From assembly GCA_030615745.1 (NCBI GenBank), contig JAUWYR010000043.1:1-21700 (forward strand): a stretch of DNA of 21,700 nt, written 5' to 3'. Position 1 is the first letter of the stretch. Every line of letters begins with the position of its first letter. This document shows, piece by piece, positions 8,228 to 14,177 of this stretch. This DNA comes from Candidatus Zixiibacteriota bacterium (GTDB lineage Bacteria; Zixibacteria; MSB-5A5; SM23-73-2). The position numbers were made by a program, and so were the translations under genes. The notes beneath the pieces were generated by a model. It was not told the origin of the DNA. It did not search any database and was given only the letters and a program-made list of their open reading frames with translations.

Positions 8228-8255
8228 TTGAAAAATTTAAAAAAATCTTTATATT
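8228..8255 (+). promoter_or_regulatory. Putative promoter of the ABC operon, placed for a leaderless transcript
   Basis: TTGAAA (8228-8233), 16 bp, TATATT (8250-8255). The -10 box ends 6 nt before the ATG at 8262, so transcription would begin at or next to the start codon. No Shine-Dalgarno sequence precedes this ATG, which agrees with leaderless initiation. Confidence 0.5.
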
Positions 8256-8261
8256 TAAAAA

Positions 8262-9194
8262 ATGATCAAGGTAAAGAATTTAACTAAAAATTATGGGGAG
8301 CAAAAAGCGGTAGACAATATATCCTTTGAGGTAAAAACCGGGGAGATCTTAGGTTTTTTAGGACCAAATGGCGCTGGTAAAACCACTACCATGAGAATCA
8401 TAACCTGCTACATGCCCCCAAACTCTGGCACTGTTGAAATAGATGGGAAAAATATTTTCGACGATTCCTTAAGTATAAGAAAAAAAATCGGCTATCTTCC
8501 TGAGAACGCACCCCTTTATATGGATATGAACACAATAGATTATCTTTACTTCGTAATGGGGTTAAGGGGTGTCTCAAAAAAGGATTACCAAAAAAGGTTA
8601 AAGGATATAATAGAGATATGCGGACTGGGCTCAGAAATACATAAAGATATAGGTGAGCTTTCCAAAGGATTCAGACAGAGGGTTGGGTTAGCCCAGGCTT
8701 TGATTCACGAACCTGAGATATTGATTTTGGATGAGCCCACATTAGGTCTTGACCCCAATCAGATAGTTGAGATAAGAAATATGATAAAAGAGCTTGGAAA
8801 GGAAAAGACCGTGATTCTGTCCACTCACATCCTCCCCGAGGTAGAAGCAACCTGTGGAAGGGTCTTGATAATTAACGAGGGCAAGATCGTAGCTGATGGC
8901 ACCCCAGAACAGCTCCAGAAAGGATTTAAAGGAAAAGAAAAAATCTATATTGAGATAAAATCAGAAGAAGATGTGATAAGCAAGTTGAAAGGTCTGCCTG
9001 GAGTTGAAAAAGTAGATTTTACCGCCCCCGATGAAAATGATATAAAAAAACTCAGTATAGAATGCAGGAAAGGTGTGGATTTAAGGGAAAAGATTTTCAA
9101 TTTCTCTGTTGAGAACAAATGGATAATCCTTGAGATGAGAAGGGAAGAAAAAAGCTTAGAGGAGATCTTCAGACTCCTAACCCAGTCGAATTAG
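8262..9194 (+). CDS. ABC transporter ATP-binding protein, GldA-like
   Basis: This is a 310-residue ABC ATPase: Walker A GPNGAGKT (34-41), signature LSKGFRQR (133-140), Walker B ILILDEP (153-159) and H-loop His189. The Q-loop position reads YLPENAPLY, with Glu instead of Gln, as often seen in DrrA/GldA-type subunits. A C-terminal extension of about 85 residues follows the nucleotide-binding domain. It leads a tightly spaced unit with an ABC-2 permease, a GldG-like protein and a DUF4340 protein, the gene set known from gliding/export loci of the FCB group and relatives. It should power that membrane complex; the substrate is unknown. The start lacks a ribosome binding site (see the promoter at 8228-8255). 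Confidence 0.95.
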   Translation: MIKVKNLTKNYGEQKAVDNISFEVKTGEILGFLGPNGAGKTTTMRIITCYMPPNSGTVEIDGKNIFDDSLSIRKKIGYLPENAPLYMDMNTIDYLYFVMGLRGVSKKDYQKRLKDIIEICGLGSEIHKDIGELSKGFRQRVGLAQALIHEPEILILDEPTLGLDPNQIVEIRNMIKELGKEKTVILSTHILPEVEATCGRVLIINEGKIVADGTPEQLQKGFKGKEKIYIEIKSEEDVISKLKGLPGVEKVDFTAPDENDIKKLSIECRKGVDLREKIFNFSVENKWIILEMRREEKSLEEIFRLLTQSN

Positions 9195-9196
9195 TT

Positions 9197-9910
9197 ATGA
9201 CCCGAAATATCTGGACCATCTGTAAAAAGGAATTTAGATCATACTTTAACTCCCCAGCCGCTTACATTGTCCTGACCATCTTTTTATTACTCACCGGATG
9301 GTTTTTTTTCAGCGATTTTTTTATAGTAAATCAGGCAAGCTTAAGGGGACTTTTTGGAATAGTTCCTTTCATCTTTATGTTTTTTGCTCCAGCTATTACA
9401 ATGAGGTTGATCGCTGAGGAGAAAAAGTCAGGGACAATAGAGGTTTTAGTGACTTTGCCGGTTAAAGACTCAGAGATCATCTTGGGGAAGTTTTTGGCAT
9501 CTTTTTTCCTTTTGTCCATAGCTGTACTTTTAACCTTATTTTATCCACTATTCCTTTCAGCAACAGGAAAATTTGACTTCGGCTCTGTTTTTGGAGGCTA
9601 TCTCGGATTGATTTTGAGCGGATGTTGTTTTTTATCCATAGGTCTTTTCAGCTCGAGCTTAACCCAGAACCAGATCGTGGCATTCATCCTTGGTTTTGTT
9701 ATCATCTTCGTTTTGATGATTTTGGATAAAGTCCTTTTTTTCTTTCCTGGATTTCTTGGCTTTGTTTTTCAGTATTTAAGTGTTGGTTATCATTCCTCAA
9801 ACCTTGGTCGTGGTGTTATTGACTCGAGGGATTTGGTCTATTATTTTTCAATAATATTTTTCTTTCTGGTTTTAGGAATAAAAGCACTGGAGAGCAGAAG
9901 GTGGAGGTAA
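9197..9910 (+). CDS. ABC-2 type permease, GldF-like
   Basis: This 237-residue membrane protein has about six hydrophobic segments (near 22-42, 53-70, 101-125, 131-155, 160-185 and 213-230). The opening (a KEFRSYF motif followed by NSPAAYIVLTIFLLLTGWFF) and RLIAEEKKSGTIEVLVTLPV are characteristic of GldF/ABC-2 permeases. It begins 2 nt after the ATPase stop without a clear ribosome binding site, so translation is probably coupled. It would form the membrane channel of the complex together with the GldG-like protein encoded next. Confidence 0.93.
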   Translation: MTRNIWTICKKEFRSYFNSPAAYIVLTIFLLLTGWFFFSDFFIVNQASLRGLFGIVPFIFMFFAPAITMRLIAEEKKSGTIEVLVTLPVKDSEIILGKFLASFFLLSIAVLLTLFYPLFLSATGKFDFGSVFGGYLGLILSGCCFLSIGLFSSSLTQNQIVAFILGFVIIFVLMILDKVLFFFPGFLGFVFQYLSVGYHSSNLGRGVIDSRDLVYYFSIIFFFLVLGIKALESRRWR

Positions 9911-9919
9911 AAAGATTTG

Positions 9920-11485
9920 ATGTTTAAAAATAAAACTGGACTTGGCACCCTCTTTTTAATTTTTGGAATCTTGGTTTTATTAAATCTTTTGTCCTTAAAG
10001 ATTTTTAAAAGAATCGATCTGACCTCAGGAAAGGTCTTCAGCCTTTCAGAAGCGAGCAAAAGGATTGTTCGCAATTTAGATGATAAGCTTTTAGTCAAGA
10101 TGTTTTTCACAAAAGACCTCCCTCCGCCCCACAATGCTAATATAAGATATGTTAAGGATCAATTGGAGGAGTACAGGTCTTATTCTGGTGGAAATATGGA
10201 GCTTGAACTCATCAATCCTAAAGATGAGGAAAAGGAGATGGAGGCTCAAAGATACAGAATCCCTCCCCTTCAGATGAATGTTTTGCAGAACGATAAGTTA
10301 GAGATCAAAAAAGTCTATATGGGATTGGCTTTTCTTTATGAGGATAAATTCGAGGCGATACCAGTTGTTCATACCATCTCTGGATTGGAATACGAGATCA
10401 CCTCGATCATAAAGAAACTCACATCCGAAAAAATTTCGACAATTGGATTTATCACCGGACACGGTGAGCCAACTACACTCGAGGGTTTAACATATTTAAA
10501 TCAAAAATTGGAAAAGGAATATCGGGTGAGACAGATAAACCTACAGGAGTTAGGGGAAGTTCCAAGGGATATCGATGGTCTGGTCATCATAGGACCCAAA
10601 AAGCCCTTTTCCGATTGGGAGAAATATGTTCTGGACCAGTTTTTGATGAGGGGAGGAAAGTTAGGTCTATTTTTAGATAAATTTGATGTTAACCTTCAGG
10701 AAGGTATGGCTCAACCTTTAAGTTTAGGTCTGGATGATTTTTTAAAAAATTACGGGATAAAAATAAACGATGATTTAGTAGTTGACCTCAAGTGTAGTCA
10801 GCTAAGGGTTCAGCAATCCAGAGGACTTTTCGCAATTACTAATCTTGTTAACTATCCCTATTTTCCTTTAAGCACAAATTTCGATAAAAAAAATGTGATA
10901 GTAAAAGGTTTAGAGACAGTTGAGTTTCCATTTGTCAGCTCAATCGATTCTGCTTTAACTAAAGAGAAAAACTTAAATTTCACTCCGATAGTCCTATCCT
11001 CTGATAAAAGCGGAAGTCTCAGATTCCCATTTGACATAACCCCTTTTAAAAAATTTTCCTCTGAGGATTTCGATAAGAAAAACCTGATATTAGCCGGTAT
11101 AATCTCAGGAAGATTTCAAAGCTTTTTTGTGGACAAACCAAAGCCAGAGCCACCAGAAAAGATTAGTTCTGACACTTTGTTTCTATCTGAAAGTCCTGAG
11201 AACAGATTGGTTGTGGTGGGTGATGCTGACCTTATTCAGGATGGAAAAATCGGGTCTAAGGATAATTTGATATTCTTTATGAATATCATCGATTGGTTAT
11301 CTCAGGATGAGACTTTGATAGCAATTCGCTCCAAAGAGGTTACATCAAGACCTCTGAAAAAGATATCAGATGGGAAGAAAAAGGCTTTGAAATATGGAAA
11401 CATCTTAGGAATCCCTATTTTGGTGGTTTTGTTTGGCGTTTTCCGATGGAGGATAAGAAAACAGGCTAAAAAGAGAGCTCTATGA
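9920..11485 (+). CDS. GldG-like ABC-type auxiliary membrane protein
   Basis: This protein of about 521 residues has an N-terminal transmembrane helix (about 8-27), a large extracytoplasmic region and a C-terminal helix (about 493-510) followed by a basic tail. The LTSGKVFSLSEASKRIVRNL segment, the GFITGHGEPT motif and the late VVVGDADLI motif are typical of the GldG/IFT52-like family that accompanies GldF permeases. Two starts are possible. ATG 9920 lies 12 nt after GGAGG. A TTG at 9917 lies 9 nt after it, the better spacing, so TTG may be the true start. The stop overlaps the next ATG (ATGA, 11482-11485). The family's biochemical role is not established beyond partnering the ABC complex. Confidence 0.9.
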   Translation: MFKNKTGLGTLFLIFGILVLLNLLSLKIFKRIDLTSGKVFSLSEASKRIVRNLDDKLLVKMFFTKDLPPPHNANIRYVKDQLEEYRSYSGGNMELELINPKDEEKEMEAQRYRIPPLQMNVLQNDKLEIKKVYMGLAFLYEDKFEAIPVVHTISGLEYEITSIIKKLTSEKISTIGFITGHGEPTTLEGLTYLNQKLEKEYRVRQINLQELGEVPRDIDGLVIIGPKKPFSDWEKYVLDQFLMRGGKLGLFLDKFDVNLQEGMAQPLSLGLDDFLKNYGIKINDDLVVDLKCSQLRVQQSRGLFAITNLVNYPYFPLSTNFDKKNVIVKGLETVEFPFVSSIDSALTKEKNLNFTPIVLSSDKSGSLRFPFDITPFKKFSSEDFDKKNLILAGIISGRFQSFFVDKPKPEPPEKISSDTLFLSESPENRLVVVGDADLIQDGKIGSKDNLIFFMNIIDWLSQDETLIAIRSKEVTSRPLKKISDGKKKALKYGNILGIPILVVLFGVFRWRIRKQAKKRAL

Positions 11486-12426
11486 AAAAGACTTTCTGGA
11501 TACTTTTTGGGATTTTAATTCTTTTTTTCCTTCTTTATTTTGGATTAACACAAAAAGAAAAGAAAAAACTTTCTCCTAAAATTAAGGAGAATTTCTTGGG
11601 CATCGATACAAAATCTATTGATAAATTTGAGATAAAAAAATTGGGTTTTAAAATTGTATTTGGAAAAAAGGAAAATGTTTGGTGGGTCACAGAACCTGAA
11701 AACTATAAAGCTGATAGACCATCGATAAATAAGTTTTTAGAATCAGCCCAAGAGTTAAAGGTTGAAAATCTCATATCGACCAACAAGAAAAAACAGATTT
11801 TGTTTCAGGTAGATACCCTTACAGGAACTCGCTTAAATTTCTATCAAGGCGGTAAGCTCAAAGCATCAGTGGTGATAGGGAAAATTTCTCCGGATTTCAC
11901 CCATACCTATGTGAGAAAAACTGAATCTGATGAAGTCTATTTAGCTAATACATATCTAACTTATATGTTAAACCGAACTCCAAAGGGATGGAGAGACCGG
12001 GAAATTTTTCGACTTGACCCTGAAGAGGTCAGCACAATTGAGCTCTCAAAAGGAAAAGAGAAGTTCAAACTTATACAACCTGTCCGGTCAGGAAAAGATA
12101 CCCTCTGGATGGTAAGCCCATATCCTTATAAAGACTTTTTTGAGACCAAAAAAGAAGAAATAGACCAATTCCTGAAAGCTTTGTGTTATCTTAAAACAGA
12201 TGATTTCGCAACAAAAAAAGATACAGAAATGCTCGATTTCAAAAACCCCTTCCGCAAATATAAAATCACATTGAAAGATGGCACAGAAAAAACTTTGAGC
12301 GTATTTAAGATAAAAGATAAAGAGGGGAGATATTTTTTAAAGACGGGTGAGGATGACACAGTCTTTCTCCTTTTTGGACACTCCTTCGAAAAAATCGACA
12401 AAAAAATAGATGATTTCAAAACATAA
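11482..12426 (+). CDS. DUF4340 domain-containing membrane-anchored protein
   Basis: This 314-residue protein has an N-terminal transmembrane helix (about 4-22) and a lysine-rich extracytoplasmic part. Two repeated-looking blocks (SIDKFEIKKLGFKIVFGKKE near 46-65 and TIELSKGKEKFKLIQP near 186-201), each leading to W-V/M-(T/S)-(E/P)-P-type strands, match the DUF4340 pattern. It is the last gene of the GldA/F/G-like unit and is translationally coupled to the GldG-like gene. Family members are usually found exactly here, probably as an accessory subunit, but no activity is known. After the stop there is a T-run at 12433-12441 without a GC-rich stem, so I do not call a terminator. Confidence 0.85.
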   Translation: MKKTFWILFGILILFFLLYFGLTQKEKKKLSPKIKENFLGIDTKSIDKFEIKKLGFKIVFGKKENVWWVTEPENYKADRPSINKFLESAQELKVENLISTNKKKQILFQVDTLTGTRLNFYQGGKLKASVVIGKISPDFTHTYVRKTESDEVYLANTYLTYMLNRTPKGWRDREIFRLDPEEVSTIELSKGKEKFKLIQPVRSGKDTLWMVSPYPYKDFFETKKEEIDQFLKALCYLKTDDFATKKDTEMLDFKNPFRKYKITLKDGTEKTLSVFKIKDKEGRYFLKTGEDDTVFLLFGHSFEKIDKKIDDFKT

Positions 12427-12517
12427 ATATATCTTTTTTTTGGAGTGTGCGAAGTCTCTTGACCTTCGGCATCTTGACGATAAAGCTTTAGCTTTACATC
12501 TAAATTTCTCGTGTTCA

Positions 12518-12583
12518 CTGTTGGTCTTTTTGACCAACAGCTTGATGACTTGAAATCTTTCTGTTGGTGAAGGACACCAACAG
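12518..12583 (+). repeat. Pair of related hairpins upstream of rmuC
   Basis: Hairpin 1 has arms CTGTTGGTC/GACCAACAG (12518-12526, 12532-12540) around TTTTT. Hairpin 2 has arms CTGTTGGTG/CACCAACAG (12561-12569, 12575-12583) around AAGGA. The arms are identical except for the innermost pair, which is C-G in one and G-C in the other, so pairing is kept. The second stem ends 5 nt before the GAGG ribosome binding site of rmuC. Confidence 0.75.
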
Positions 12584-12598
12584 ATAGCGAGGAAAAGT

Positions 12599-13585
12599 AT
12601 GGAATATGCAATCTTATTCGGATTAGGGATATTAATAGTTCTTATCTTGATTTTGATTCTGAAGCCTAAAAAGGACACATCATCCCTTCTTTTACAACAG
12701 GAGATCGAAAGCTTAAGAGAGCAGTTAAGGAAAAGCTTGGATAACACCAGTTATCTGATCGACCGAAGATTGGAGACTACCAATAAAGCATTTGTGGATG
12801 TACAAGCCAATTTAGCTAAATTGGAGGAGTCTAACAAAAGGGTCTATGAGATTGGAAAAGATATTTCCTCTTTACAGGAGATTTTAAGGGCTCCTAAGTT
12901 AAGAGGAGGCTTGGGTGAGCTTTTCCTGGGTGACCTTCTGTCTCAAATTCTTCCACCGGAAAATTTCGAACTTCAACATTCCTTTAAATCAGGTGAGAAA
13001 GTTGATGCTGTGGTAAAATTAGGGGATTCGCTTGTGCCGGTCGATTCAAAATTCCCCTTGGAAAACTTCAGAAAGATGCTAAAGGCAGAATTTGAAGATG
13101 AGAAAAAATATTTCAAAAAACAATTTGCAGCCGATGTGAAAGGTCATGTCGATTCAATAGCCTCCAAATATATTTTGCCAGATGAGAAAACATACGAATT
13201 CGCCTTGATGTATATTCCTGCTGAAAATATCTACTATGAAACCATAATAAAAGACGAAGAATTAGGAGAGAAAAAGAGTATATCATCTTATGCTCTGGAG
13301 AAAAAAGTCATCCCGGTCTCACCCAATACTTTTTACATTTACTTGAAAACAATCTTGTTGGGTTTAAAAGGGATGAGGATTGAGGAAAAAGCTTTGGATA
13401 TTATTCGCAACATACAAAGATTAAGAGGGGACTTCTCAAAATTCCAGCAGGATTTTTCAAAGATAGGTCCTCATCTTTCACATGCCAAATCCTGTTATGA
13501 TTCAGCGGAGAAAAGATTGGAAAGATTCGGAGAGAAGTTAGAACAGGTGGAGGAGCCAAACGAAAAAGAGCCTGGAGAAAGTTAA
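12599..13585 (+). CDS. rmuC: RmuC family DNA recombination protein
   Basis: This 328-residue protein has an N-terminal transmembrane helix (about 3-21), then a coiled-coil region (about 30-100), then the conserved RmuC core with LRAPKLRGGLGELFLGDLL, VDAVVKLGDSLVPVDSKFPL and FALMYIPAENIYYETI. RmuC proteins limit inversions and rearrangements at inverted repeats and are thought to contain a nuclease-like fold. The start has GAGG 6 nt upstream. The protein is shorter than the E. coli homologue, which has longer coiled-coil and tail regions. Two hairpins precede the gene and a block of palindromes follows it. Confidence 0.92.
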   Translation: MEYAILFGLGILIVLILILILKPKKDTSSLLLQQEIESLREQLRKSLDNTSYLIDRRLETTNKAFVDVQANLAKLEESNKRVYEIGKDISSLQEILRAPKLRGGLGELFLGDLLSQILPPENFELQHSFKSGEKVDAVVKLGDSLVPVDSKFPLENFRKMLKAEFEDEKKYFKKQFAADVKGHVDSIASKYILPDEKTYEFALMYIPAENIYYETIIKDEELGEKKSISSYALEKKVIPVSPNTFYIYLKTILLGLKGMRIEEKALDIIRNIQRLRGDFSKFQQDFSKIGPHLSHAKSCYDSAEKRLERFGEKLEQVEEPNEKEPGES

Positions 13586-13593
13586 AAACGTAT

Positions 13594-13632
13594 CGGCGGG
13601 CGTTGCAAAGCATTCATAGAATATGCCCGCCG
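13594..13632. repeat. GC-rich inverted repeat
   Basis: Arms CGGCGGGC (13594-13601) and GCCCGCCG (13625-13632) surround a 23-nt loop, starting 8 nt after the rmuC stop. There is no following T-run on the plus strand, so it is not a standard terminator, though it could protect the mRNA 3' end. Confidence 0.6.
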
Positions 13633-13639
13633 TTGAAAA

Positions 13640-13667
13640 GGAGTGCAATCCATATGGATTGCACTCC
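13640..13667. repeat. Perfect 28-bp palindrome
   Basis: The half-site GGAGTGCAATCCAT is followed directly by its reverse complement, with no spacer. The palindrome is flanked by GAAAA and AAAAAAG. It could be extruded as a cruciform, be a protein-binding site, or be a palindromic repeat unit. Confidence 0.75.
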
Positions 13668-13678
13668 AAAAAAGTTTT

Positions 13679-13738
13679 TGTTGTTGCCGAATTTGTAATT
13701 CGGCAATTTTGTGCTACATTTAAAATGCAGCAACAACA
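13679..13738. repeat. Nested inverted repeat
   Basis: Outer arms TGTTGTTGC (13679-13687) and GCAACAACA (13730-13738) enclose or compete with a perfect inner hairpin, TTGCCGAATT/AATTCGGCAA (13684-13693, 13697-13706, loop TGT). A third imperfect arm pair, GCTACATTT/AAATGCAGC, lies inside the right half. Confidence 0.6.
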
Positions 13739-13784
13739 CAAGGTCAGGGCACCTGCCGTGCACAATATTTTATGGTTCAATTTC

Positions 13785-13848
13785 GCAGAGGGATAAACTC
13801 TCTGCTACGCGTAGAGGCCTATCCGTCCCGGGAGCCTTTATGGCTCCG
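13785..13848 (+). repeat. Permuted copy of the CGCGTAG structured element
   Basis: Hairpin B (GCAGAG/CTCTGC, 13785-13805) runs into the palindrome CTACGCGTAG (13805-13814), followed by hairpin A (GGAGCC/GGCTCC, 13831-13847). Both halves match the element at 19007-19088 on the opposite strand (34 of 41 and 20 of 25 bases), but in swapped order. Confidence 0.7.
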
Positions 13849-13901
13849 ATACCATAGAAACTGAATTAAATCAAACCTTTAAACAACAGAGGAGGAATAA
13901 G

Positions 13902-13973
13902 ATGAAACGGATTTATTGTGGTGTCAGGAGTTTCCTCCTGACACCACCTATGAATTATCAAGCCTGTCTTTGA
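13902..13973 (+). other. 23-codon ORF with strong RBS, interrupted by a palindromic stem
   Basis: GAGGAGGAATAAG precedes an ATG at 13902, a textbook initiation region, and the ORF begins MKRIYCGV. From codon 6 onward it runs through a perfect 13-bp stem (13918-13947) and ends at TGA 13971-13973 after 23 codons. It looks like the preserved start of a lost gene with a repeat element inserted or joined behind it. A real small peptide cannot be excluded. Confidence 0.3.
13918..13947. repeat. Perfect 13-bp stem-loop
   Basis: GTGGTGTCAGGAG (13918-13930), loop TTTC, and CTCCTGACACCAC (13935-13947). It is very stable, but no T-run follows on either strand, so it is more likely a dispersed palindromic repeat than a terminator. 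Confidence 0.75.
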
Positions 13974-14142
13974 ACTTTAAACCTTTGAAGTACAAACCTA
14001 TTTCAAAACTATTAAGGAAGATTTTTGTATGACGATAGCTTCTGGAAGCCTGGGATCACAGAAAGTGATTTGTGATTACAATTATTTTACCAATCATATC
14101 TGCATGCTGTCCACTGTTTACTTTTAACTCTTTTCTCTTTAT

Positions 14143-14177
14143 TTTTTAATTTTTAATTTTTAACTTTTAATTTTTAA
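14143..14177. repeat. AT heptamer tandem repeat across the kinase 3' end
   Basis: Five consecutive 7-bp units of (T/C)TTTTAA in exact register span the stop codon (14160-14162) and last codons of the kinase gene. The shared period suggests slippage; the terminal residues of the protein (KIKS) are encoded by the repeat. Confidence 0.7.

Larger units (their letters stand above)
7935..8261. other. AT-rich divergent intergenic region
   Basis: These 327 bp separate the minus-strand HIT operon from the plus-strand ABC operon. I see one promoter at each end and no ORF or strong hairpin between them. The middle (about 8000-8220) is A/T-tract-rich and could hold operator sites, but no clear inverted repeat stands out. 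Confidence 0.6.
13586..14159. other. 574-bp intergenic region rich in palindromes
   Basis: Between convergent rmuC and the kinase gene there is no convincing protein gene. In order it holds an 8-bp GC-rich inverted repeat, a perfect 28-bp palindrome, a nested hairpin, a permuted CGCGTAG-type element, a strong ribosome-binding-site-plus-ATG leading into a 13-bp stem, and a stretch from 13974 to 14142 in which I recognise nothing. An AT heptamer repeat closes it. Confidence 0.8.

Noticed and set aside
12427-12445. Rho-independent terminator after the DUF4340 gene
   Set aside because: There is a T-run but no GC-rich stem directly before it.
12337-12747. Minus-strand ORF over the DUF4340/rmuC junction
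   Set aside because: It lies antisense to two recognised genes and reads through hairpins, with no recognisable motif.
13586-13740. CRISPR array
   Set aside because: The repeats here are different palindromes and not one direct repeat with regular spacers.
13538-13780. Minus-strand ORF of 80 codons behind rmuC
   Set aside because: Its codons run through the palindromes and the rmuC 3' end; the cysteine-rich run comes from repeat sequence.
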